Positions 1-9,145 of a stretch of DNA of 64,000 nt are shown here, one piece after another. The stretch comes from UBA2336 sp964419145. GTDB lineage: Bacteria; Bacteroidota; Bacteroidia; Cytophagales; Cyclobacteriaceae. The translations under genes and the position numbers were made by a program. The stretch is from contig CAYQOM010000002.1 of the NCBI GenBank assembly GCA_964419145.1, positions 62,001 through 126,000 of the forward strand. Direction: 5' to 3'. The notes under the pieces are model-generated. The model saw only the letters and a list, made by a program, of their open reading frames with translations, was not told the origin of the DNA and made no database searches. The first letter of the stretch is position 1; each line of letters starts with the position of its first letter.

Positions 1-66
1 CCTGCCGGTAGCGTTTTCAAGTTTGCGGTAAATAATTCACTTTTATTTAAACCTTTTGGGCTTTAG
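1..66 (+). CDS. Possible 3' end of an upstream gene (partial)
   Basis: Frame 1 is open from the window edge to a TAG at 64-66 and gives 21 residues ending in FKPFGL. The other two forward frames close early. Too little is present to name a family. It may equally be non-coding sequence ahead of the next gene. Confidence 0.2.
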   Translation, partial: PAGSVFKFAVNNSLLFKPFGL

Positions 67-125
67 AAGCATCTAATAGGCAAATTCTCAAAACAATTGG
101 TTCGGATTTTGCGTATTTTAAACAT

Positions 126-476
126 ATGAACGTGCTTAAAACCTTTACCATCCTCCTTTTTTGCCTGTTATCCGGCATGGCTATGGCGCAGGATGGTGCT
201 TATCAGCCAGAGCGCGCTTCGTTAGCAAAATCGATTTCAATATACCCCAACCCCGCTACAGAGTACATTGAAATAAACCTTGATCAGCTAAATGCCGGTA
301 AGGTTAAACTCTCTCTCTATAACATTATCGGCAATGAAATGAATGCTGAGACTGAGGTGATTGACGATCACAAGATACGCGTTCGGGTAAAGGATTTTGC
401 CGCAGGCTATTACCTCATTGCCCTTCGGGATGATGAAACCAAATTCAAGGGTACCTATAAATTTCTAAAACGCTGA
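126..476 (+). CDS. Miniature secreted protein, essentially a T9SS type A sorting domain
   Basis: This 116-residue protein has a signal peptide (about residues 1-21, ending AMA before QDG), a linker of about 18 residues, then a complete T9SS type A C-terminal domain. The domain opens with the characteristic YPNPATEYI block at about residues 40-48 and ends in a basic FLKR. In this family the C-terminal domain targets a cargo to the type IX translocon and is normally cleaved off. Here almost no cargo exists in front of it. The gene converges on threonine aldolase and overlaps it by 12 bases. Its function is unknown; it could be a peptide precursor, a decoy or carrier, or a decayed larger protein. 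Confidence 0.8.
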   Translation: MNVLKTFTILLFCLLSGMAMAQDGAYQPERASLAKSISIYPNPATEYIEINLDQLNAGKVKLSLYNIIGNEMNAETEVIDDHKIRVRVKDFAAGYYLIALRDDETKFKGTYKFLKR

Positions 477-1493
477 ACATAGCGCTTTTGCTTTTTCAGC
501 GAACTGATCTACTTCTTTTTCTGTCGTGTCGAACGAACACATTAACCGGCATTCGTTGGTTCGGTCGTTCCATACGTAAAAGAAAAACTCCTGTTGCAGC
601 GCTTCTGTAATTTCTTTTGGGATGATGGCGAACACCCCATTGCCATCCACAGCCTGCGTAATTTTTATTTGAGGAATTTGCCGGAGGGCATGCTCCAGTT
701 TTTTAGCCATACGGTTGGCGTGTGTGGCACTGCGTTTCCATAAATCATTTGAAAGAAGCGCATCAAATTGCGCAGTGATGAAACGCATTTTGGAATGAAG
801 CTGCATGCCTTGCTTGCGGATGTAGGCAAATTGTTTGGCAAGTGCGGGATTAAAAAACAAAACCGCTTCGCCAAACATCATTCCGTTTTTTGTTCCGCCA
901 AACGAAAGTACATCCACACCGGCATCTTTAGTAAAGGTTTTGAAATCCTGACCCAGGCTAACAGCCGCATTACTGATGCGTGCACCATCCATGTGGAGAT
1001 AAAAGTTGTATTTCTTCGCTACTTCGGATAGTGATTTTACTTCATCTGCTGTATATACCGTGCTGTATTCGGTGGATTGCGAAATGGAAATAACTTTTGC
1101 CTGCGGATGATGCTGGTCGCCTAACCGCTGAATACGATTCTCCACCTGGTCAGCGTATATTTTTCCGTTGGTGGTGGGTATGCCAATCAATTTACAGCCG
1201 GTAAATTTTTCAGGGGCAGTTGATTCATCCACATTGATGTGCGCCAACTCAGGACAGACAATGGCATTGTACGATTGAGTTGCTGCGGTTAAACCAAGTA
1301 CATTGGCACCTGTACCGTTGTATACAAAGAACACTTCTGTATCATCACCAAAAAGCGATTTGAATTTTTTAACCACGCGTGCTGTAATTTCATCAGCACC
1401 GTATGAGCCCATGTGTTCGTGGTTGGCCTGGTGCAAGGCCTCCATAATTTCCGGGTGCACACCGGAGTAGTTGTCGCTGGCGAAAGCTTTCAT
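465..1493 (-). CDS. ltaE: Low-specificity L-threonine aldolase
   Basis: This is a PLP-dependent fold-type I enzyme of 342 residues that cleaves threonine or allo-threonine to glycine and acetaldehyde. The N-terminal FASDNYSGVHP block, the HMDGAR motif at 167-172 (Asp169 should pair with the PLP ring nitrogen) and Lys202 in SFGGTKNG (the Schiff-base lysine) are all present. The length is normal for the family. It lies downstream of the CHAT gene on the same strand, but a 75-base gap holding a palindrome separates them. It probably supplies glycine and one-carbon units in the cytoplasm. A close alternative would be a beta-eliminating lyase of the same superfamily. Confidence 0.9.
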   Translation of the reverse strand: MKAFASDNYSGVHPEIMEALHQANHEHMGSYGADEITARVVKKFKSLFGDDTEVFFVYNGTGANVLGLTAATQSYNAIVCPELAHINVDESTAPEKFTGCKLIGIPTTNGKIYADQVENRIQRLGDQHHPQAKVISISQSTEYSTVYTADEVKSLSEVAKKYNFYLHMDGARISNAAVSLGQDFKTFTKDAGVDVLSFGGTKNGMMFGEAVLFFNPALAKQFAYIRKQGMQLHSKMRFITAQFDALLSNDLWKRSATHANRMAKKLEHALRQIPQIKITQAVDGNGVFAIIPKEITEALQQEFFFYVWNDRTNECRLMCSFDTTEKEVDQFAEKAKALCSAF

Positions 1494-1521
1494 GCAACAA
1501 GTATAGAATGTCGATAGTCAA

Positions 1522-1557
1522 TAGTCAATAGTTTAAATAACCATGGGCTATTGACTA
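1522..1557. repeat. Inverted repeat, 10-bp arms
   Basis: TAGTCAATAG (1522-1531) pairs perfectly with CTATTGACTA (1548-1557) across a 16-base spacer. A further partial direct copy of the left arm begins at 1515. It fills the gap between the CHAT gene stop and the threonine aldolase start. It may act as a transcript-end hairpin or be a dispersed palindromic repeat; there is no U-run of terminator type. Confidence 0.6.
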
Positions 1558-1568
1558 ACGATCAAAGC

Positions 1569-4500
1569 CTACTCCAATCCAATCATCATAAACGCGCCCC
1601 AATAAATCGGATCGGGATATTCCGCTCGGATTTCTTTCTTGGCTTCGATGAAGCTCTGTCGCATATTATTGGTGTTAAGCCACTTTTGATAAAACTTCAG
1701 CATCAGTTTTTGTGTAGCTTCATCATCCACCTTAAACATACTCATGATGAGCACCTTTGCACCTGCTACCAGAAAAGCACGCTGCAAACCGAACACACCT
1801 TCACCAGCCTGTAATTCACCTAATCCGGTTTCGCAAGCACTGAGTACCACCAGGTCGGTTCGGTCGAGGTTCAGGTTCATGGCCTCATACGCGGTGAGGA
1901 TACCGCTTTCCATGTTGTAGTTGTAGTCGGTTTTGTCCAGCAAGTCGCCAGCGCCCTTTAAAAGCAAGCCATTTCGTAGCAGCGGGTTTTGCGTCAAAGC
2001 CAGTTCGTTGCCCTCCATTTCATCTTCCGGCCGCAGCTGTTCGGTAGGTTTATAAAAACCATGTGTGGCCACGTGAAAAATTTTCGGACTGTTTAATTCT
2101 TTGATGCGTTCTTCGGTTGCTTTTCCTTCCAGGTACTGCTCGGTTGTCCAGCCTTTTTGTTTTAATAGCAATTGAAGCTGGTTGATTTCTTTCTCTGTCC
2201 CGGGTAATTGCGTAATCGGACCGTTAGATGCCTGCAAGTAGAACAGCGGGTTTCCAAACATCGATGCATTGTTATCCGGTACAGCCCGCGATTTTACTTT
2301 GTTCAGGTATAAGTCTTTTGTATTGCTAACCAGCACAATGTTGGAGTTGTCGAGAATGTACTTGCCATCAGGTGTAGGAATGGCCTCCAGGTTGATCTGG
2401 TTGTAGACGCCATCCGCAGAGAGATAAATGGTGGACACTTGTCCAAGTTCTTTTTGGATGGCCCCCCAGTAAGCAGCATAGGAGAAATCGTCATGAATTT
2501 TTCCGGTAATGGCATTTCGGTAATAACGGAAATTTCGGCCCTCCATGTTTTGTCCATTGTTCATCAAAATCACTTCCGGTTTTTTACTGTCATTCCGTAA
2601 ATGCATGGCTGCGTAAACTACAGAATCAGTAAATGTGTGATCGAACACCCGGAAGCGGATCATTTCAATAGCCACTTCGTTTGGTTTAAGCGACTTCTTC
2701 ACATCTTCAAATGTGATGCGTTTGGTGTCAAAGCTTTGGCCAAATAGTTCCGACTTCTGACTCAGGAATTTTTCAAGCCGCTCAACTTCGGCAGTAAGCA
2801 GGGCAGGGTCGATTTCATTTTCAACCAGCTGTGCCGGACTAAGCGACATGGCCAGGGTAAGCAGTTCCTTTTTCTCAACCCAATCCTGATAGGTTTTCTT
2901 GAGGTCTTCATCGGTGCTGTTCATTATCCGTTCACGGATTTTGATGGACGAGCTTAATAACAACGCTTTTGTGAGAAGTTGGTAGTTATAAACATTGCCA
3001 CTCAAATCCCTGAAATCCTCAATTTTGCTAAACGCTAATGTATTGTAAAATTCAAAGTCGCCTTTGATCGTGTTCCAGTATTTCGCTTTTTCACGTTCAC
3101 TCAATGCGGGGAAGAATTGCTTGATGAAGTTTTCATAATTATTCAGCGCGCCTTCAATATTTTGCTTCGAGCGTTTGAAGTCTTTCTTCATGTAATACAC
3201 CTTACTCAACTTCGACTGGAGCTTAACATATTCCGGGTGTGTAGCACTGAATTTATCCTTGTACAAGGAACTGGCTTTGTTGTAGAATTCCTCTGCCTTG
3301 TTATAATTTTTTTGGTGATAATACACATCACCGGTTAAGGTGTAGATACTGGCCGTGTTGATGTTGTTTTTCGAGCCCGCTTTCTGCTTCCAGATGTTTT
3401 CAGCAATGGTGAGTGAATTGAAAGCGATATCGTACTTCTTTTCAGAGATGTAGAGCTGTGCAATGTTTTTCAGGATTTCAGCATACTGTGGATTATCCTT
3501 ACCCAATTTATCAGCAATGATATCACGTGCCTCCACCATAATTTTTTCCACTTCCCTGCGGTTGTCGCCATCGTGGAATTTGATTAAGCCCAATTGTGAA
3601 AGAGAGCGGGCCACCTCTACGTGATTACGGCCAAACTGTTTTTCCTGGCTGGTCAATGCTTTGCGTGCATTTTCCTCCGCCTTTTCGTAGTCACCCAGGC
3701 TGTAATAGATGTCACTCAGTAAACGCTGTGTGGGTGCTGTTTTTGTAGAAGCCTCGCCATATGTTTTTACCGCCAACTGATTCGCTTGTTGAGCAATGCG
3801 TTGTGCTTCCGGGTAATCACCCCGGGCAAGGGCAAGCATACCCTTGTTCGTAAGTGGATCAATCAAACGCATAGACTGTGAGCCATACAGTTTTTGATAC
3901 TCAGTAAGGAGCTGGTTAAGCAAAACATCGGTTTGAGAATAATATCCTAATTGAATGAATAAACTTGAGAGTTCTTCCGCTGTTGAAAGTTCATTGCCAA
4001 TCGGAACATCTGATTTTCTAATCATTTTTCGGGTACGATCAAGATTTGCCTGCGCTTCATCGAACATGCCTTTTACACCATACAGTTTTGCTTGCGTCTC
4101 AATGGCATTGATATAGTCACTTTTCCAACGATCTTCGCGGTTGTCTTTCAGGTCAAATATTTTTAAGGATTTATCGATGTCATTGGAGGCTTTGTCATAA
4201 TCCCCGATTTTCATTCGCAGTTTGGCGGTTTGATTCAGGGCAATAGCATAAACCGGATCTTTGTCGTCATATTTTAAGCGCGCAGCATCTGAAGCTTTTT
4301 CCAGTGTTTTAGATGCCAATACGAATTTATCTGTGAGTTCATAATATGTGGCCAGGTGGTAAAGCAGGTTCAGGTGATCTTTGTGTTTGAGGTGAATTTC
4401 ATTTATCAGAAATTTCTCATAGCTGGTGGTGTAGATTTTTCCAGCCTCTTCAATTTTGTTGGTGTAGTCCAGGTAGAAGTTGGCGAGTGCAACTTGTCCT

Positions 4501-5798
4501 AAATGATATTCGGGAGATTGTTCTCCGTATAATTCCTTTTTGGTAGTAAGAATCTGATTCAGGTATGATTCCGCATTGGCGTAGCGTTGTGTTTGAATGG
4601 ACATTTCATATAAGAATTCCAAAATGCGAATACGGGTTTTGTGGTGTTGAGGAAGAGCTTCATCACTTAACACTTTGTTGGCATCATTTTCAAGATTTTT
4701 GGTACGGTCTTTTGAAAGTTTGGAATCAAATTGAACGGCCTTCAGGTTAACATTCAGAATGCTTGATTTGGTGAAATACTTACCTAGCATTCGATCATAC
4801 TCGGCTTTCAAATTGGCATACCGTGCGCGATTGTCTTTTGCCTGAAGTTGAGCAAGCTCAGCAAGGTAAAGGTCGTGCCCTAACGGAACAGAGGGAGATG
4901 TGCGTTTTTTTAGTTCACTGAGTTGATCGCTGAAATCGGCCCACTTTTCTAACCCTGATTGAACCAGACCAAGGTTATTTTCGGCCATGACAGCAGTGTA
5001 TGTGTAGTCACTTTGAACAAGCAACAAACTTGTCTCTCCCAACATCTTTTGATTTCGTGAAATCCATTGGCGGTTTTGCATGTAATAGCTGTCTGTACTA
5101 TCAATATCACCTTTTCTTCCGTAAGCACTCGTAATCAGGGAAATCAATCTTCCATATCCACCAAAGCGCTGCTTGTATTCTTCCTCGGGAACACGTGTAG
5201 ATTTTATTTTTCCGTCTACAACGGCAGTCTCTTTATCTACCGCACGCGCAGCAATAAAACTTTCATTAGCACGTAATAACGCTAAGGCCTCATTGCAAAA
5301 ACCCTGACCGATCATGGCTTCAGCTGTTTCCAGCACATGCTTGGTTTTGAGTACGGGGTCAGGTTGTTCTTCGTTAGATATTATAGCCTCCGCTTTTGTC
5401 AGCAGTTCACGGCTTTTACGGTAGTAGCCGTATTGGTTATAGACTTCAGCAATATCAATAAGCGTGTTGGCGTGCTTGGGTGTATTTTCTCCAAAGATGG
5501 TGGCACTGGTAGTTAATGCTTGTTCGAGATTGCTATCGAAGTTTTTCAACGTACCGTACGCCAGATCAAACTTGGCCTGGCGGGTGTAATACCCCGGCAT
5601 GTAGGGGTTTGATGCACCCAGTTTTTTTGTAACCAGTGATTTAAATTTGGTCAGCGTTTTAAGCGCCTTGGCATAATCCCCGGAATTGAAACTCTTATCG
5701 GCTTTAGCCAGGGTTTTGTCAAACTTTTTCTGAGCAACTACCGGCATTGAAAGCGCCAATGCCATGACCATCACAAACGTCAACCGCAGATTTTTCAT
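1569..5798 (-). CDS. Exported TPR-repeat protein with C-terminal CHAT (caspase-like) domain
   Basis: This 1409-residue protein starts with a signal peptide (residues 1-22, ending VVAQ), continues with many degenerate TPR units over roughly residues 25-930, and ends in a CHAT domain over about the last 350 residues. The presumed catalytic dyad is His1246 in the HVATHGFY motif and Cys1322 in LSACETG, the standard CHAT/caspase arrangement. The tail ends in YWGAFMMIGLE, as usual in TPR-CHAT proteins. CHAT proteases act in separase-like and gasdermin- or CRISPR-linked systems, but no such partner gene is adjacent here. The signal peptide implies a periplasmic or surface location. Substrate and role are unknown. 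Confidence 0.85.
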   Translation of the reverse strand: MKNLRLTFVMVMALALSMPVVAQKKFDKTLAKADKSFNSGDYAKALKTLTKFKSLVTKKLGASNPYMPGYYTRQAKFDLAYGTLKNFDSNLEQALTTSATIFGENTPKHANTLIDIAEVYNQYGYYRKSRELLTKAEAIISNEEQPDPVLKTKHVLETAEAMIGQGFCNEALALLRANESFIAARAVDKETAVVDGKIKSTRVPEEEYKQRFGGYGRLISLITSAYGRKGDIDSTDSYYMQNRQWISRNQKMLGETSLLLVQSDYTYTAVMAENNLGLVQSGLEKWADFSDQLSELKKRTSPSVPLGHDLYLAELAQLQAKDNRARYANLKAEYDRMLGKYFTKSSILNVNLKAVQFDSKLSKDRTKNLENDANKVLSDEALPQHHKTRIRILEFLYEMSIQTQRYANAESYLNQILTTKKELYGEQSPEYHLGQVALANFYLDYTNKIEEAGKIYTTSYEKFLINEIHLKHKDHLNLLYHLATYYELTDKFVLASKTLEKASDAARLKYDDKDPVYAIALNQTAKLRMKIGDYDKASNDIDKSLKIFDLKDNREDRWKSDYINAIETQAKLYGVKGMFDEAQANLDRTRKMIRKSDVPIGNELSTAEELSSLFIQLGYYSQTDVLLNQLLTEYQKLYGSQSMRLIDPLTNKGMLALARGDYPEAQRIAQQANQLAVKTYGEASTKTAPTQRLLSDIYYSLGDYEKAEENARKALTSQEKQFGRNHVEVARSLSQLGLIKFHDGDNRREVEKIMVEARDIIADKLGKDNPQYAEILKNIAQLYISEKKYDIAFNSLTIAENIWKQKAGSKNNINTASIYTLTGDVYYHQKNYNKAEEFYNKASSLYKDKFSATHPEYVKLQSKLSKVYYMKKDFKRSKQNIEGALNNYENFIKQFFPALSEREKAKYWNTIKGDFEFYNTLAFSKIEDFRDLSGNVYNYQLLTKALLLSSSIKIRERIMNSTDEDLKKTYQDWVEKKELLTLAMSLSPAQLVENEIDPALLTAEVERLEKFLSQKSELFGQSFDTKRITFEDVKKSLKPNEVAIEMIRFRVFDHTFTDSVVYAAMHLRNDSKKPEVILMNNGQNMEGRNFRYYRNAITGKIHDDFSYAAYWGAIQKELGQVSTIYLSADGVYNQINLEAIPTPDGKYILDNSNIVLVSNTKDLYLNKVKSRAVPDNNASMFGNPLFYLQASNGPITQLPGTEKEINQLQLLLKQKGWTTEQYLEGKATEERIKELNSPKIFHVATHGFYKPTEQLRPEDEMEGNELALTQNPLLRNGLLLKGAGDLLDKTDYNYNMESGILTAYEAMNLNLDRTDLVVLSACETGLGELQAGEGVFGLQRAFLVAGAKVLIMSMFKVDDEATQKLMLKFYQKWLNTNNMRQSFIEAKKEIRAEYPDPIYWGAFMMIGLE

Positions 5799-5880
5799 AA
5801 AGGATCGTTTTTAGAAAAGGATTTAACCTCGAATCTAAAGAATTCGGCAGGCTTTAGCCAACTTTTGTTCGATTTGTAAC

Positions 5881-5896
5881 CCCCACATTCATGGGG
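5881..5896 (-). terminator. Small hairpin after the mutase operon
   Basis: CCCCA (5881-5885) pairs with TGGGG (5892-5896) across a 6-base loop, a few bases past the stop of the large mutase subunit gene in its transcription direction. No U-run follows, so it is only a weak terminator candidate; it also lies in the upstream region of the CHAT gene. Confidence 0.3.
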
Positions 5897-5903
5897 AATA
5901 AAC

Positions 5904-8030
5904 TTACCGGGAGGTAATCAGCTTTTTCAGGATTTCCTTCGCGGCATCCGTAATAACGGTGCCGGGCCCGAAAATAAAGGATACGCCTTTTTGGGTAAGA
6001 AAATCGTAATCCTTTTCTGGGATAACCCCGCCAGCTACTACCAGAATATCTTCCCGTCCGATCTTTTTGAGTGCTTCCACTAATTCTGGAATTAACGTTT
6101 TATGTCCACCCGCCAGACTGGACGCACCAACAATATGCACATCATTTTCTGCGGCTTGCATGGCCACTTCATCGGGTGTTTGAAACAACGGCCCGATGTC
6201 CACATCAAAACCCATATCGGCAAAACTGGTGGCGATTACTTTTGCACCGCGGTCATGGCCGTCTTGTCCCATTTTAGCTACAAGGATACGAGGCCTGCGT
6301 CCATCCAATGATGCAAATTCATCGGCCAGTTTGCGGGCTTCTTCAAAGTGTGCGTTGTTTTTCATCGCCCCCGAATATACACCCGAAATGGATTTGATGG
6401 ATGCCTTGTAGCGTCCAAACGCTTCTTCCATGGCGTTTGAAATCTCACCCAACGTAGCGCGATGTCGGGCTGCAACGATTGCCAGTTCAAGCAAATTTCC
6501 TTTGCCAGAGGAAGCCGCTTCCTTTAACGCTTGCAAGGCACGGTCACACTCCTGTTGATTGCGGTCAGCCTTAAGTTGAATCAATCGTTCAATTTGTTCC
6601 TTGCGCACAGCGGTGTTATCTACCTCCAGAATATCGAAGTCGGGTTTTTCGTTTACGCGATATTTGTTTACCCCCACAATCACATCTACACCTGAATCAA
6701 TACGGGCCTGCTTCGCAGCAGCAGCTTGTTCGATGCGCATTTTCGGTATGCCGCTTTCAATGGCTTTAGTCATGCCGCCAAGTTGCTCCACTTCCGCAAT
6801 TAATTCCCAGGCTTTTTCAGCCAGTTCTTTAGTCAGGTATTCAACATAGTATGAACCGCCCATCGGGTCGACCACACGGGTAACACCGGTTTCTTTTTCA
6901 ATATACAGTTGGGTGTTGCGGGCTATGCGTGCAGAGAAATCAGTAGGCAAAGCAATGGCTTCGTCCAATGAGTTGGTGTGTAACGATTGTGTGCCACCCA
7001 ATACCGCAGCCAGCGCTTCAATGCAGGTGCGGGCTACGTTGTTGTATGGATCCTGCTCGGTTAAACTCCAGCCAGATGTTTGGCAGTGCGTACGCAACGC
7101 CATCGACTTTGGATTTTTGGGATTGAATTGCTGCACAATCTTCGACCAAAGTAAACGACCGGCACGCATCTTGGCAATCTCCATAAAGAAATTCATGCCG
7201 ATGCCCCAGAAGAAAGAAAGACGCGGAGCGAAATCGTCAATGGCAATACCGGCTTTTATTCCCGTACGGATATACTCCAGTCCATCTGCTAACGTATACG
7301 CCAACTCAATGTGTGCGGGTGCCCCCGCTTCATGCATGTGATAGCCGCTGATGCTGATGGAGTTGAACTTTGGCATGTGGCGCGAGGTGTATTCAAAAAT
7401 ATCGGCTACAATGCGCATGGAAGGTTCGGGAGGATAGATATACGTGTTACGCACCATGAACTCTTTCAGGATATCATTCTGAATAGTGCCACTGAGTTGT
7501 GCGGGTTTAACACCTTGCTCTTCGGCCGCCACGATGTAAAATGCGAGGATGGGAATAACCGCACCGTTCATCGTCATGCTCACCGACATCTTATCCAACG
7601 GTATCTGATCGAATAAAATTTTCATATCCAATACCGAGTCGATAGCCACACCGGCTTTACCCACATCGCTCGCCACTCGTGGGTGATCGGAATCATACCC
7701 ACGATGGGTGGCCAGATCAAACGCTACGGAGAGTCCACGCTGACCAGCTGCCAGGTTTCTGCGGTAGAATGCATTGGATTCTTTTGCTGTTGAAAAACCT
7801 GCATACTGGCGTATCGTCCACGGACGAACGGTGTACATGCTGGCGTATGGCCCGCGTAAGTACGGAGGAATGCCTGACGTGAATTTTATATGAACTGAAT
7901 CGCGAATGTCTTTTTCAGAGTAAAATGGCTTAATCTCAATTTGCTCCGGACTGTTCCACGGCTTTAAAACAGCATCAACAGGTTCGTTGCTTTCTTGATT
8001 GATATTTATTTTAGAAAAATTCGGCCTCAT
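5904..8030 (-). CDS. mutB: Methylmalonyl-CoA mutase, large (catalytic, B12-binding) subunit
   Basis: This 708-residue protein interconverts methylmalonyl-CoA and succinyl-CoA. The N-terminal TIM barrel carries the substrate region around YASMYTVRPWTIRQYAG and the middle holds the usual MGGSYYVE block. The C-terminal cobalamin domain (about 575-708) has the DxHxxG motif as DGHDRG, with His592 as the lower cobalt ligand, followed by GGVIPEKDYD. The length is full. It overlaps the small subunit gene by 4 bases (ATGA), so the two are translationally coupled. Expected role: propionate and odd-chain or branched-chain degradation, or the reverse route to propionyl-CoA. Confidence 0.95.
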   Translation of the reverse strand: MRPNFSKININQESNEPVDAVLKPWNSPEQIEIKPFYSEKDIRDSVHIKFTSGIPPYLRGPYASMYTVRPWTIRQYAGFSTAKESNAFYRRNLAAGQRGLSVAFDLATHRGYDSDHPRVASDVGKAGVAIDSVLDMKILFDQIPLDKMSVSMTMNGAVIPILAFYIVAAEEQGVKPAQLSGTIQNDILKEFMVRNTYIYPPEPSMRIVADIFEYTSRHMPKFNSISISGYHMHEAGAPAHIELAYTLADGLEYIRTGIKAGIAIDDFAPRLSFFWGIGMNFFMEIAKMRAGRLLWSKIVQQFNPKNPKSMALRTHCQTSGWSLTEQDPYNNVARTCIEALAAVLGGTQSLHTNSLDEAIALPTDFSARIARNTQLYIEKETGVTRVVDPMGGSYYVEYLTKELAEKAWELIAEVEQLGGMTKAIESGIPKMRIEQAAAAKQARIDSGVDVIVGVNKYRVNEKPDFDILEVDNTAVRKEQIERLIQLKADRNQQECDRALQALKEAASSGKGNLLELAIVAARHRATLGEISNAMEEAFGRYKASIKSISGVYSGAMKNNAHFEEARKLADEFASLDGRRPRILVAKMGQDGHDRGAKVIATSFADMGFDVDIGPLFQTPDEVAMQAAENDVHIVGASSLAGGHKTLIPELVEALKKIGREDILVVAGGVIPEKDYDFLTQKGVSFIFGPGTVITDAAKEILKKLITSR

Positions 8031-9145
8031 GATGCGTTAACTTTTTGAAGAAATTTTTTCCAGGCATTTTCGCTTAGTTCGCGAATCAGTTGTTCCAGGT
8101 AGTACGAACCCGCTGTTGGATCAGCAACCTTGTTGATGTGCGACTCTTCGCGTAAAATGTGCGAAACATTTCGTGCGATTCGGGCAAGCCGCTCATCGGC
8201 TTCATCAGCTGGTGTAAGCGTAATGGACGTGCATCCTCCTAAGATAGCTGCCAGACTTGCCGTAGTAGCTTTTAACAGATTTCCATGTGGTTCAAAGCTT
8301 TCACTAATCCAGGCTTCGCTGGTAGCGTGTATGCGAATGTCATTCGATTCGAGAACTGAGCCATATGCACTCAGGATTTTATGCCAAAGCATCCGCAGCA
8401 CTTTCAGTTTAGCGATTTCAATGATAAAATCCGTTGAAAGGTTTACAGAAAAAAATATTTGTTCAGCACCTGCAGTTTGGTTTTTGCTTTCGAGCAGGTC
8501 GAGTGTTTCAACAGCTTTTATCAGCATGTCGCTGATTTGGTCGGGCACGAGTTGCTCATCCGAGGTGATGCCAATACATTGAATTTTTTTGTACGAATCC
8601 ATCATGTGGATAAGCTTGTGCAAAACTTGTGGATGATGTGGATAAGTTTTTTGATGGATAAAACCCTGAATGGAGGTCGGGTCAAATTTTTTTGGGGTAA
8701 GATATTTTTCAAGTTGATCACAGAATTCTGAAGTAATCACATTCAGTGTAAATCCAATACTGCAATAGGGCCATTCAATATTGTGGAGCAGAACTTCTAG
8801 TGAACATTCGTCTTGCAGTTCAAAAAGAATACCATCGGCACCAGCCGACAAATAATGTAATGCTTTCTGATTGGCTTCCTTCGCATCTAACACCTTGATT
8901 TTCGGAAGGTTGTGCCATGAACGGGCACCGAAAAATTCACTATCGGACGGAGTGAGCGAAAACGGATTCGTGGGTGTGTTTTCTGTGTCATAATAAGGTA
9001 GGCCTGTGATTCCGGATTTATGCCATTGAAGTGCCTCCAATGGATTTTTACCATCAATTTCAGACGAGGCAGCTTTTATCCATTCGTTACGATTAGCAGG
9101 AGAAAACCCTGAAAGCAGATCGTTAAGCCCACTATTATTTTCCAT
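8027..9145 (-). CDS. mutA: Methylmalonyl-CoA mutase, small subunit (short form)
   Basis: This 372-residue protein is homologous to the barrel of methylmalonyl-CoA mutase, with blocks such as RIARNVSHIL and DPTAGSYYLEQLI near its C-terminus. It ends where the barrel ends and has no cobalamin domain. Classical small subunits are about 600 residues and keep a degenerate B12 domain, so this is a reduced version. The stop overlaps the start of the catalytic subunit, with no sign of a frameshift. It is probably a structural, non-catalytic partner in a heterodimer. A cluster of DnaA-box sequences lies within its coding DNA. Confidence 0.88.
   Translation of the reverse strand: MENNSGLNDLLSGFSPANRNEWIKAASSEIDGKNPLEALQWHKSGITGLPYYDTENTPTNPFSLTPSDSEFFGARSWHNLPKIKVLDAKEANQKALHYLSAGADGILFELQDECSLEVLLHNIEWPYCSIGFTLNVITSEFCDQLEKYLTPKKFDPTSIQGFIHQKTYPHHPQVLHKLIHMMDSYKKIQCIGITSDEQLVPDQISDMLIKAVETLDLLESKNQTAGAEQIFFSVNLSTDFIIEIAKLKVLRMLWHKILSAYGSVLESNDIRIHATSEAWISESFEPHGNLLKATTASLAAILGGCTSITLTPADEADERLARIARNVSHILREESHINKVADPTAGSYYLEQLIRELSENAWKKFLQKVNAS
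8605..8645 (-). promoter_or_regulatory. Cluster of DnaA boxes
   Basis: Two exact consensus boxes (TTATCCACA on the minus strand, read as TGTGGATAA on plus) lie at 8605-8613 and 8637-8645. A one-mismatch copy lies at 8628-8636, directly abutting the third. A two-mismatch copy follows at 8653-8661. All share one orientation and lie in the mutA coding region about 740 bases before the dnaA start. They may contribute to the replication origin or to DnaA titration or autoregulation. Confidence 0.55.

Noticed and set aside
1569..5798. Gasdermin or CRISPR-linked CHAT defence system
   Set aside because: No gasdermin, effector or cas gene lies beside it, and the protein has a signal peptide.
6913..7341. 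142-residue plus-strand frame inside mutB
   Set aside because: Antisense to a strongly conserved gene, with low-complexity composition typical of shadow frames.
8130..8582. 150-residue plus-strand frame inside mutA
   Set aside because: Antisense shadow of the mutase small subunit.
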